The position numbers were made by a program, and so were the translations under genes. Shown here in pieces: positions 1-10,846 of a stretch of DNA of 55,174 bases (the first letter of the stretch is position 1; each line of letters starts with the position of its first letter). The notes beneath the pieces were generated by a model that worked only from the letters and a program-made list of their open reading frames with translations, ran no database searches and had not been told where the DNA came from. Source of the stretch: Corinectria fuckeliana (lineage: Eukaryota > Ascomycota > Sordariomycetes > Hypocreales > Nectriaceae); the NCBI GenBank assembly GCA_019137255.1, contig WPDH01000331.1, positions 1-55,174 of the forward strand, given 5' to 3'.

Positions 1-3000
1 ATTAACTTTAGTTAAGTTTATATACTTTTAAATTAATAGCTATTAGAAGCATATTAGTATTATTACTACAGTCCTAATATGCTATTATCTCTAGGGTAAT
101 ATATATATAAGAATTTAGATTCTAGTGTTAAAATATATTTTAGAGGCAGATTAGGGCTGTAGTAAGTAGAAACTAGATAAGTAAGAAAAATATTATATAA
201 GAGTATATTAAGTGGATATAGTAGAGAATATAATAATATTATTAAATAGCTTAATAAATCTAATTTAATATTATTATTACTATATCTCTTATTATCTTAC
301 ATATAATATAAGTAACTACTTAGTCTACTTAACCTTATATATAAACTTAGTTATAACTATTTTAAATTAAGCTATTAAGTTACTATACTTATACTTAGAA
401 ATTCTTCTTTTCTTTCTCTTTCTAGTAATATATTATAATTATATTTCTTATTACTTTTTTATATTTTAAGATAAGATATTCTTATTATTATACTATCTCT
501 CTTATAATTAAAAATCCCTCTTAGCTATATTTTAGATATCTTATATATCTTACTATACTAAGAAAGGCTACTTTACTATCTCTTCTTTTATATTCTGCTT
601 AACCTGCTTATTCTTAGCTTTATCCTAATTAAAATAACTTATTATCTTCTTTTTAGTCTAGTCTTTAATACTGCTTTCTGCCTTATAATAACTTCTTATT
701 TACTTAAAGTTAAGATACTAGTTATATTCTACTTTACTATAATATAAAAGTAGTCTTATTACCTTCTAGTATTATTAGTTAGTCTTATAAGCTTTTTAAG
801 GTAATATAGTATACTAGGCCTTTTATACTTTTTTATATTATTAGAAGATAGTATAAGAGTTATTAGCTTATAATTTAAGTACTACTACTATACTTACTAT
901 TATAATAGTTACTAGTCTAGCTATAAAAAAAGATAGTATATAAGTTATTATATATATTATTATATATATTATTATTATATAAGCTATAGTCTTAAATACT
1001 ATAAGAGATCTTACTAAGAATAATAGAAATAGTAATTAGGTTATAAAGTAAGAAGATATATATATTATTATATATGTTATTATAGTAGTTTAGGCTAAAG
1101 CTTATAATAGATACTTATAATATAAGAGGTATACTTTAAATCTTATTATATAGCCTTATATATAACATCTTAAATATATTAGTAAGGTTCTTAGTTATAA
1201 TACCTTCTTAACCTGTTTAAATATAAAGGGCTTATACTATATGCTTATTAGTAGTAGTATTAAATTAGCTCTTAGATAATTAACTTATATATAAGGCTTA
1301 ATAATAAGCTAAGAAGTTTTTAAGTGTTAAAGATACTAATATAAATAGAAATAATATAGTTAAAAGAGCTAATTCTACTCTAGTAAAAGCTAAAGTGAAT
1401 AAGTATAAGACAGACTAAAAGTCTTAGTAAAAACTCTTATATATATAGGATATTTCTTTAATAGTTATTACTATTAATTCTTAACCTTCTATAAGGTATT
1501 ATATATAATCTAGCTATAAATATTACTATATAATACCCTAAAAAGCTAAAAAGGTGTACTAATATACTGCCTAGCTTAATTTGTCTTAAGCTTAGTAATC
1601 TAATTTAAAAAGATAAGCTTAATAATCCTTTAGGCCTTAAAAAGGTTAACCTGTAAGGTTTTTATATATAATTTAATAAGATAATAAATACCTTTACCTT
1701 AAGATGTAATATATTACTTAAAGTGAAGGTATTAGTTAACTCATATCTTAATAAACCTCTCTTTATAAAGATTTAGCTAGGTATTTATAATATAGCTTAT
1801 CTTATTAATATAGCTAAAAATATAATACTTTTTAAACTTCTTAAGTCTCTTATTATAAATATTCTTAGTTATTAAGGCTATAATCTTATACTAAAAGTTA
1901 TAAAACTCTTTTTACTTTTTATACTCTTAAGGATTATTCTTATTCTAAGTAAATATAAGTAAGTAATAGCTTAAGACTATTTTATTAATATACTAGATAT
2001 ATAATATTAAGGTTAACTTAGGAAAATAAGAGATAAAAAAAGTAGTATTTATATAAGTAAGATAATAATCTATTAGTATTACTAATAAAAAAGCTACTTT
2101 ATAAAGCTTATAAATACCTTATAACTACTTAAGAGCTTAGATAAAGTTATTCTCTTTTTTACTACTAAGAAATATAAATATAATATAAAAGGATTATTAG
2201 TATATATTAATACTAACTATATTATAACCTTTTGTAAACATTTAATAGTTACTCTTACTATACCTTAGTTATACTTTTAAAATCTATTTTAACCTAACTA
2301 ACTTTCTTTATAAACCTTTTTTACCCTTTTTTTACTCTTATATTATTACTATATTATATATAACAGGCAGGCTAAGCAAAATAGAGGATATTAAGGTTAT
2401 AAACTATCTCTCTCCTCTTCTTAAGAAAAATTTTCACTATAAAACCCGCTCTTACTATAAGCTAAGCCTAGTATAAAAATAACCTATAATTAATTTAAAA
2501 ATCTTATTATTAAGACTAAATATAAACTTAAAGTAATTATCCTAATAGCTGCTTTTCTCTTAGTTTAGAAAATAATAGTAACCTTAGCTAATATTATTAT
2601 AAGCTATACTTAATATATAAGTAGTAAGATCTTAATCTTACTATCTCTTATAAAAATAATCACAACTACTATTAAAAAAGTAGTATTAGCTGCTCTTTAG
2701 AAAACACCTGTTAAGGCTCTAACCTAAGCCTAAGTTGCTTATAATAAGAGGATACTCTTATCTCTAATAATACTACTATTAAAAGTAATCCCCTCTTATC
2801 TTAACAGGGAGATTATTATTAGGTCGCTTAATATAGCTTCTAATATTATATCTTATATACTATTAGATACTATAATAATTATTAACTATACCCTTCTAAG
2901 AGGTTACCTTTTACTTATAGTAGTCTTATATTATCTCCCTAGTAGGAATATTATAGTCCTCTTTTATAGACTGATTATAAATCTTCTAAAGGATAATATT

Positions 3001-4960
3001 TAGATTCTTACTGTTTTTAGTACAGGTATATATTAGGTCTTAAGATAGTTTATAGTAGTTACTAAGAGAGTCTTAACTAGCTATATAAAAGGCTTACTTA
3101 AGAATCTTATAGTAGATATTTAATAAGCAAATAGTATTAAGATACATACTATAAAACTATTATAAAGCTGCTATATAGCTAGATCTTACTAGTTACTAGT
3201 TATATTATTAACTAAATTAATAGATATAAATAAACTTTATAACTAAGATATAATTATAACTATAAAGATATATTAGACTAAGCCTTATTTAGAGGAGATT
3301 TAACTTAGGTAGTACTTTAAGTGCTTTCACTTTAGATATATTATATAGTACTATTAGAAATAGACTAGGTATAGCTACTATAAGAGGGCTTACTATATAA
3401 GAGATATAATATACCCTGCCTTTACTAGTAAGATCCCTTTAGTGTATTATAACTATAATAGCATACACTTAGTATAGTCTTATACATATTATATAGTATA
3501 AAAAGAGTAAGAATAAACAAGAAATACTTATATAGAGAGACCTACACAGTTTAGTATTCTAAGTAAGTAGTATAAATATATAGTATACCTACTATAAGAC
3601 ATAATAGTATTAATACTAATACTAACTATAGTACTAAACCACCCTACCTAGAGGGGGCCTAAATAGCCCTTAAAGCAGCCTTAAGCTAGACTAAACCTAG
3701 GTCTAAGTCTAACCCCTATAGTGTTTAAACTAATTAACTAACTAAGAGAGTAAATACTATTAAAAGCTAGAGAAAGTATACTAATACTAGTTAGTAAGAA
3801 GGATAATACTTAGAAGGATAAGAATAAGTAGTATAAGCAACTTAGACCTAACCTAAGACTAATTAAATTCTAGCATATAATTTAGGCTAAGCCCTATAAG
3901 AACTTATTATTATAAGTATATAATTAGCTTTTCTTATAAAGTAGACCTGCTTATAATATATATTACTATATATATATATTAAGCCTAACTTACTCCCCCC
4001 TTAGGTGAGAGTAGTAAGGGTTTTTTTATCTTATAGCTTACTATTAGGGTTTTTCCCTCCTATTATAAATTAGTCTAATTTACTTAGAAGAAGGACTAAA
4101 TAGCTGTAAGCTAAATCAGGTATAAATAAATTAAATACTAACTATATTAAGTAGAAGCATCTTATACTTATTAGTCTTATATATATAGTCTAATATAAGC
4201 ACTTTAAGGTATAACTTAAGATATTCTAGTAACTTTAAGTATATAAATAATACTACTACTACTTAGCTACTTATATTAAGATAAATTTAACTCTAAAAGC
4301 TATCACTTTTAAGCTAGTTAATAAGAGTATATATATTACTTTAACCTTAAGTAAGCTACTATTTGCCTTATATAATATAATTATAAATATCTTACTATAT
4401 AGTAAGTATAGTTAAGTTTATATATAAATATAACTTAACCTCCTTTAGTATAACACTAGTATTTATAAGCTATTAGACTATTACTTCCTTTAGGCTTAAT
4501 AACTAATAAAATATTAAATATACTAGTTAACTAATACTTAGTTTATAATTATATTAACTAAACCTTACCTTAAGATAATACCTTAGACTCTATATAGTCT
4601 TATATATACTTTCCTTTATAATAATAAAAAAGTAGTGTCTTATATAGTATATTAAAATATTCTACTACTAATCCTTTATAGCTTTAAGAATAAGAGTATA
4701 TCTTACTTTATAGTTATAATTAAAAATAGTTATATTTCTTCTATTAGTAGTCTTCTTAGATCTTTTAATTATAAAGGTATAACCTTATAGCTCTGCCTAA
4801 ATATTAATTACAGTATATAACTCCTTTTATAAGTTAAATTAGCCTTTAAGCAGAAGAATATTATTAGGAAAGCAACAGAAAATACTAATTAAGTTTATTA
4901 TAGTAAAAGAAGAGCATAGTAAGTTAAATTAAGATAGTAGAAGCTATTAATTGTTAAATT
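1..4960. repeat. AT-rich, RIP-degraded block (left)
   Basis: Almost pure A/T sequence with long TA-rich runs, in which CpA, TpG and CpG dinucleotides are very rare while TpA is abundant. No open frame reaches 60 codons. In Pezizomycotina this signature is produced by repeat-induced point mutation of transposon copies. The only residual coding signal I can read is the LINE ORF1 relic described separately. Composition changes abruptly to GC-rich sequence near 4960-5040. Seen directly: composition and lack of ORFs. Known: RIP mutates CpA to TpA in duplicated DNA. Inferred: this is an old transposon nest forming a heterochromatic isochore. Confidence 0.9.
2790..3560 (+). mobile_element. RIP-mutated LINE (Tad1/I-type) ORF1 relic with zinc knuckles
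   Basis: Read on the + strand in the frame of position 3313, the translation keeps the skeleton of a gag-like ORF1 zinc-knuckle region. A K-P-Y-L-E-E-I stretch is followed by F-K-C-F, then several Tyr at the spacing expected of the Cys and His residues of CCHC knuckles, then P-A-F-T-S-K-I-P-L-V and a basic tail. Most expected Cys codons are TAT/TAC and expected Gln/Arg/Trp codons are TAG/TAA, which is what C-to-T and G-to-A RIP changes give. Upstream (2790-3250) the frame also resembles the ORF1 region before the knuckles. Non-functional. ORF2 is not recognisable with confidence downstream. The family call rests on memory of fungal Tad1-like ORF1 layouts. Confidence 0.6.
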
Positions 4961-5487
4961 AGGGGCTAATTTGCTGTATGTTAGTTAACCCCCTTTCTAA
5001 CGCTTTACGCAAATCTCTTACATTCCGGATAATAGTTGTACCGCCGGGGGTGCACAAGTCACGTGAGCTTATTTGCACCGCCGGTGGTGCAGGTATGAGT
5101 TCCCCAGGTCTTGGAACAAGGACCCGTTTACTGAAAAACGGTCTGTACAAAAAGACGGTCTTACGGTAGGGCTATTTTTTCAAAACAAACGGTCTTGGCC
5201 GGGGCCCTATTTCTATTTTAAAATAGCTCTAGAGCGAGGTTTGAAGTTAGGACCGTCTTGAGAGGAAAGACCGTCTTGAGCTCCTTCCCCTCGTAGGTAA
5301 GCAACGATCAGCAGGTAAATGCTCGGAGAATCACTGGATAAAGAACGGGAGCAAAAGACCCGTTGCTGCCTGACTTATGAGGGTTTCTTGCCTGATCTTG
5401 CCCCACATCTGAGTCACAGCGTGCACCACCATCCTGAAGCTGCCCACATGCATTAGGATTCAATCCTCACCATCCCCCACAAGCTGA
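4961..5487. promoter_or_regulatory. Upstream region of CysRS with repeated palindromes
   Basis: Transition from the AT block to the first gene. It holds two near-identical GC-rich direct repeats (5036-5055 and 5070-5090, core ACCGCCGG-GGTGCA) flanking a CACGTG at 5060-5065. It also holds a cluster of GTCTT-type sites: AAGACGGTCTT at 5152-5162, ACGGTCTT at 5189-5196, GACCGTCTTGAG at 5251-5262 and AAGACCGTCTT at 5267-5277. No credible ORF. The promoter role is inferred from position 0.2-0.4 kb upstream of the CysRS start. Confidence 0.4.
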
Positions 5488-8125
5488 ATGGTACTCCGAG
5501 CGAGCGCGTTCAGAGGTGTGTACCTTACTACGCCAGTCTCCCGCCTATTGCCCTCCATTCTACGACGCTCACTATCAACAATTACTGCGCGTCAACTCAA
5601 AATGGAGCCATCATCCGAAAGTTCGCATCCGCCAGCCCCAGTCCTTCGAATCCTCAACAGCCTCGGTAGACAGAAGACCGTCTTCATCCCGATTGACCCG
5701 GAAAAGAAGCGCATTACTTGGTACACATGTGGCCCGACTTGTTACGACGACGCTCATCAGGGCCACGGAAGAAATGCCGTTTCGCTTGACATTATTCGTA
5801 GGATCCTGCAAGACTACTTCGGCTATTCGGTGAAGTTTGTGATGAATATCACGGATGTGGATGACAAGATAATTCTAAGGAGCCGGTATCTACATCTCGA
5901 GACAAAGCTGCTAAATGAGCTCGAAAATCAAGAAAGGAGCAAGGCCAAGGCTGACGCCCTCACTGTTGGCAAGGAAGGCCTAAGCTTCTACATTTCACGG
6001 AACCTGCCGCTCTTGTCGCCTGACACTTCGTCCGAGACCTACGATGTGGAAATCAAGAAGGCATACAGCAATATAGTCGACAATGAGGCGACAGAAGAAC
6101 AGGACGCCAAGCTCAAGATGCACATCCGCAATGGCCAACAAGCCGCGAGTGCCTTGCTGCGCCTGGAAGAGGCAACAGACTCCGCGCTGCTGTCCGACTT
6201 TGTTGATCATGCGAAAGATGTCCTACACCCCTATCTGGACCACCTCCACGGCGCTACAATCGACAGCAAAGACCATGATCTTTTCAGCGCAGTTGCCCGC
6301 AAGTATGAGGAGCGCTATTTCGAGGATATGCACGCATTGAACGTCATTGATCCGGACGTCCTCACACGCGCCACCGAGTACATTCCCCAGATGATAGCCT
6401 TCGTTCAGCGCATAGTCGATAAGGGTTTTGCCTATCCAACTGACGATGGATCCGTCTACTTTGACATCGCGGCCTTCGAAGCAGCTGGCCACAGCTATTC
6501 TGTATTAGAGCCGTGGAATCGCAACAACGCGGCGCTCCGGGCAGACGGCGAGGGGTCGTTGGCGAACAAGTCGGCGGCCAAGCGCAACGATGCCGACTTT
6601 GCCCTCTGGAAAGCAAGTCGACCTGGAGAACCTGCCTGGCCGAGTCCGTGGAGCGAAAATGGTGGAAGACCTGGCTGGCACATCGAGTGTAGCTGTATGG
6701 CGTCCGACGTGCTGGGCGGTGCTATAGATCTTCACTCTGGCGGAGAAGATTTACGCTGGCCACACCACGACAATGAAGTGAGGTTTTCACTCTTCTCTTA
6801 AGAGACTATACTAACTATGAGAACAGATCGCTCAATCGGTTGCATACTGGTCCGACGATGACACATCGCCGCCCTGGGTCAACTATTGGCTTCACACCGG
6901 CCATCTCGGCATGAAAGGCTTAAAGATGAGCAAAAGCCTCAAGAATTTCATCACAATACGCGATGCACTCAAACAGCCGGGATGGAACTCCCGTTCGCTA
7001 CGAATCTGCTTCCTTCTCGGTCCCTGGCATGACAAGATTGAGGTGACTGAGACCAGCCTCAGTTCGGCGGCAGCATGGGAATCCAAATTAAACAGCTTCT
7101 TTCTGCAAGCCGTTGACGTTGGGAGATTATTGGATGACCTGCCAACGACATTGGATAGCATTCGTGATGAAGAATTGGGGTTTGAATCTCTCGACAAAGC
7201 AAAAGCTAGCCTGCACGAGGCGCTTTGCGATTCTTTCGACACTCCGGCAGCCATGAGGATCATCTCGAATTTTGTAAGCGAATGCAACGTCATGAACCTC
7301 TCGAACTCGTCATTGCTCTCTGGTGCCAGATGGGTTAACCGCATTGTCACCATCTTCGGCCTCAACCCGCAAGGTGAGGCAGCCGTGCTAGCACAGGGTG
7401 ACTCGAATCGGGGCTGCGACCAACAACAACAACCTGTGCCGAGCTACTGTTCTCAGATCATTGCCTGGCACGGAGTCGAGATACCAGCCGCTGCCCAGCA
7501 GCCCATCTATGCTGCCTCCAAGCTCCGAGACGACATAAGACAGCAGGTCCTATCCGACCAGGGCAACATTGATTACGCCCTCATCAGAGAGCTGGTAAAT
7601 GGTGTCTCCCTTGGCACTCAATCGAGCACTCCAGCAGATTCCAATACCCGGTATCATGCAGTGGCGACGCAATTCCGCGATGACATCCATCGTCTGGCTT
7701 CAGAGAGCGCGCCTGCCAAGGACATCCTTAGCCTCTGCGATGCCTTCCGCGATGTCCACCTCTACCCCCTTGACATCTATCTCGAAGACCGCCAAAATGG
7801 TCCTGCGCTCGTTCGGCCGTTGGATCAATCGATCCGAAACGCTTTGGTAGAGCAGCGCGCCGCCGCCGAAGCGGCTCAATCAGAGAAGGCAGACCGCAAA
7901 GCTGAAGAAGCGGAAAAGCAGCGAGAGAGGGATAATAAGGCGAGCGTTAATCCGCGTGATATGTTCAGGAATGAAAATTTCTCGGAGTGGGATGAGCAGG
8001 GTATTCCGACCCGGGACGCAAAAGGGGAGGAGGTTACTAAAAGTGCAAAGAAAAAGTTGATCAAACTTCACGGGAGGCAACAAAAGCTATATAAAGAATG
8101 GCTTGACGGGCAGGACAGCAAGTGA
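5488..8125 (+). CDS. Cysteinyl-tRNA synthetase, probably dual-targeted (mitochondrial/cytosolic)
   Basis: Class I aminoacyl-tRNA synthetase that charges tRNA-Cys. Exons 5488-6777 and 6827-8125; the 49-nt intron has GTGAGG, CTAACT and CAG and restores HHDNE followed by IAQS. Product 862 aa. Visible motifs: CGPT zinc Cys at 81-84, HIGH-equivalent at 90-93 (reads HQGH), NITDVDDKI, GWHIEC and HHDNE zinc ligands, KMSKS at 463-467, and the lysine-rich fungal C-terminus. Residues 1-38 are rich in Arg and Ser without acidic residues, like a mitochondrial presequence. Met39 (5602) starts the cytosolic-type protein in a strong context (AAAATGG), whereas the first ATG has T at -3. Several motif residues differ from usual fungal CysRS (CGPTC, HQGHGR, DLRWPHH), so a diverged paralogue is possible. 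Confidence 0.9.
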
Positions 8126-10148
8126 TACTAGTTAGAAAATAAGAGCAACCAACTCATCGTCAGACTACTAGACATACTGCTTCGGACCGTATCATCCCGA
8201 ATTCCTTAAGTGAACTACCTACTCGTGACTCTCGCTCGAGTTACATCGCCATCGAAGCAAGCCACTTGTGTAACACTATCTATATCACTTTTCTCTCTTA
8301 GTGATCTTACCTCACCCTCTTCCTTACAACAATATGTCGGGAGACGGTCAATTCGTATAGAATGTAGGCCCGGTGGCTTAAGCCCCTCTCCTGGCACGGA
8401 GGTCGGTTTCATGGTGAATGAAGATACACCAGAGTTGGGGGTGAGACGCAAGGCATCGAGGAGGCTAGGTTCATGGTGAGTCTCGAATTAAGATGCACCA
8501 TATTTCGGGGCAAGACAGAGGACATCGAGGGTACCAGGAGCCTGGCAGCCGGCTAACTTACATCCTCTCTCCTGGCTGCTGGTTGTGGAGGTCCCGATCC
8601 CCGTTCATGGCAAGAGTTAGGTCGCGTAAAGTTGACAGAAGTTGGAGGGAAGGATGAGGCAGTGCTATGAGTGGACGGTTGTCGAGCATCCGGATGAAGA
8701 GGGTGGTCAGCGGCGCTGCTGACTAGCCAGACCGGAACGCGGGTCGCCCGAGTGTCGTGGACGACTACCTAGGTAGTCCCTCTACAGTATTCGTAAACCA
8801 AGTGGTTTCTTCGATTGTTTGGATCGCGTCGGAGACTTTGATCCACCGCCGCGAGTCCCCACCATACTATCTCCACGCCGGAGACCGCCTCCTTTGTCTC
8901 CGGGGCGCTTTCGCTTTTCACAGCGACACGTGCGAGTGGTTTGTAGCGTATTTCACGCAAGGCATGAGCGCGTGTGGATGTGGGAGAGCTCACGCAACGG
9001 GTCTGGGGAAGTGTGTGAAGCGTCAGCAAGTGTGTCGGTTGGCGTCTGAAGGAACCTGAGAATGGTAGGAGTGCGTGGTTAGCTCAGCTCCGACGAGGGC
9101 CGGCCTATGCCACGGACCGACCCGACATTTCGGCCCGGACTGGACGTGTAGCTTGCGCCGGACTGGATGCCGCTACGACCAGGGAAGACACCTTACAGGT
9201 CCAATTAAACATCAGTCCCTTTCGTCAAGAGCTGTGTTTCCTGATAAGATGCTTGGATGACTATGACAGCAAAGTCCACCGAGCCGGCGACCTCGGGCAG
9301 ACGGTGCTCTGGGGTCGGGCACGGTACGGGCTCGAACTGTAACGGCCTGTAGGCAACATGAATCAATAATGGCAACCCACGTTTTCCTGGAAAGCTGAAA
9401 GTGCGAGTGCGACTGCGACTTTCAAGGGTTGTGACGAACCAGTCCTGGGAGAGCGCCACCGCGTCAGCATTTCCCACTGGCCTTTGATGGGGGTGGGGCT
9501 CATATCAGTTGGCTACTTGGGTATTGGGAACTATCTCATTTGCTGCTTTGGCTCCGAAAGACAATATACCTACATGGGAGAAATCCGATTCTGGGACAAG
9601 GACGTGCTGGATGCCGAAGCGAATGGCGGGAGAGGGAAAGACTGGGTGCTGCTGCTTGACGGTAAAGGGCACACGGGCTGCAACCTGGGCTACCTTGGGA
9701 ACATCGAGCGGTCGGAAAAGCAAATGCGGCGGCGGGCGACTTGGCAGATGGGGTGTACTATAGTTGCGCGTTGGTCGAACGGGCGAGGAACGGCGAGGAT
9801 GCAGACTCAGTGCCAACATGATGATATAACTAGGGGTGAAGTTAATGGAGACGGGGTTAGCTGGGATGTTGAGATAGCAGCCCGTTGTTATTTATCGAGC
9901 TTGATGAGAAAGATGGGTAATTCTCAAGGTAAGCTAAGAATGGCCAAGGGAAACATGTCACAGTGCGTTTTCCGAACGAGCTTGTAAAGTATGCATTGGT
10001 GAACCTCTATGGCTCCTGGAATCTACTTCTGCATCGCCGTTTGCGTGCCTCCAGCTTTCCTTACAGTGTCTTTTCGCCGCCTATAATACAATAAATCAAC
10101 TCCAACGCTTCACCATCTAGCTTGTGTACATGTCCTCCCTCAGCCTCT
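8126..10148. other. 2-kb intergenic region, no supported gene
   Basis: Short overlapping ORFs on both strands (up to 167 codons at 9484-9987) show no recognisable domain, lack convincing start contexts and are not preferred over their antisense frames. A degenerate direct repeat lies at 8408-8530. The remainder is moderately GC-rich unique-looking sequence. The downstream part near 10.1 kb probably includes the 3' UTR of the mL40 gene, which is transcribed toward it. Confidence 0.5.
8408..8530. repeat. Degenerate tandem direct repeat (two copies of about 55-60 bp)
   Basis: Copy A (8408-8462) and copy B (8470-8530) both begin TTCATGGTGA, share an AAGAT-CACCA block, a GGGG block, an AGAC core and end in a CATCGAGG element. 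A looser third copy of the flanking CCTCTCTCCTGG-GGAGGTC sequence occurs at about 8563-8610, again followed by GTTCATGG. Alignment was by eye, so unit length and identity are approximate. Confidence 0.5.
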
Positions 10149-10691
10149 CTACCTCTTCCAACCATGGTTCCACGCCTCGGCGGCAGGGAACTCGGTCTGG
10201 AAGCGCGCGTACTCGATGGGAATGGCCTCGGTTCCCCACACGCCCTTCTTCTCCATGGCGACGCGGTACAGGTACCCCTCGCCGCGGGACCCGGGGCCGA
10301 CCGTCTTGCGCAGCTCCTCGCAGGCGTTGTACATGCCGCTGTACATGCGGTGGCGCTCGCGCTCCATGTCTTGGTGCTGCTGGCGGCGGAACAGCTGCCA
10401 GGCGCGGTGGATGGTCCAGTGGCGGAGGTGGCGCAGGCGGGCCATGCGCAGCGGCGGCGGCGCGGGCGAGAACATGTTCTGCTTGAGGGTACGGATGCGG
10501 TAGAAGTTCTCCGACTTTTGCGCCTGGTGCTTGCGGCGGGGTGTCGGCTTGCCGGCCGTGGCCTTCTTGGGTGCGGGCTTGGGTGGTGTGCGGGCGAGGG
10601 TTGTGGCCGTGGTCGAGAAGAGGCGGGTCGTGGGGAGGGCCGTCGGGGTTGAGCGGGCGAAGAACCCGCGCAGGGAGAAGAGGGCCGCCAT
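10149..10691 (-). CDS. Mitochondrial large-subunit ribosomal protein mL40 (MRPL28 family)
   Basis: Single-exon gene for 180 aa. The N-terminus is Arg-, Ser- and Thr-rich with almost no acids (MAALFSLRGFFAR...), a mitochondrial presequence. The conserved core at about residues 60-105 includes ENFYRIRTLKQNMFSP, a Pro-rich PAPPP and LRHWTIHRAWQLFRRQQ, which matches my memory of fungal MRPL28/mL40 proteins of the mitochondrial 54S subunit. A helical Glu/Arg-rich stretch and a Gly-rich turn (GPGSRGEGYLYRVAM) follow. It would act in the mitochondrial matrix in the large ribosomal subunit. The ATG at 10691 is the first in frame and starts the presequence. No intron is needed. It is transcribed toward the 2-kb gap and lies tandem to the next minus-strand gene. 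Confidence 0.85.
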   Translation of the reverse strand: MAALFSLRGFFARSTPTALPTTRLFSTTATTLARTPPKPAPKKATAGKPTPRRKHQAQKSENFYRIRTLKQNMFSPAPPPLRMARLRHLRHWTIHRAWQLFRRQQHQDMERERHRMYSGMYNACEELRKTVGPGSRGEGYLYRVAMEKKGVWGTEAIPIEYARFQTEFPAAEAWNHGWKR

Positions 10692-10846
10692 TTTGAGGAA
10701 GGGGAATATTGCTCGCAGCCAATTGGGGTGGTGTGGTGATGTTATGAGGGCTGGCGGCGGTTTATGCTTCGTTGATCGTTTGGCGGGGAAGTTGTCGGGT
10801 CACGGAAACAGGGGGTGTGCCCTGAATGGCGGCTCGAAATGAATGC

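Noticed and set aside
1..4960. Centromere, telomere or mitochondrial insertion as source of the AT-rich block
   Set aside because: No telomeric repeat, no mitochondrial gene signal; CpA depletion and a LINE relic favour RIP-mutated transposons.
9484..9987. 167-codon plus-strand ORF in the 8.1-10.1 kb gap
   Set aside because: No recognisable domain or compositional pattern, no splice or start support, and an equally open antisense frame (9505-9819).
10122..10652. Plus-strand ORFs opposite the mL40 gene
   Set aside because: Shadows of a GC-rich coding region; the minus-strand frame has presequence and family motifs.
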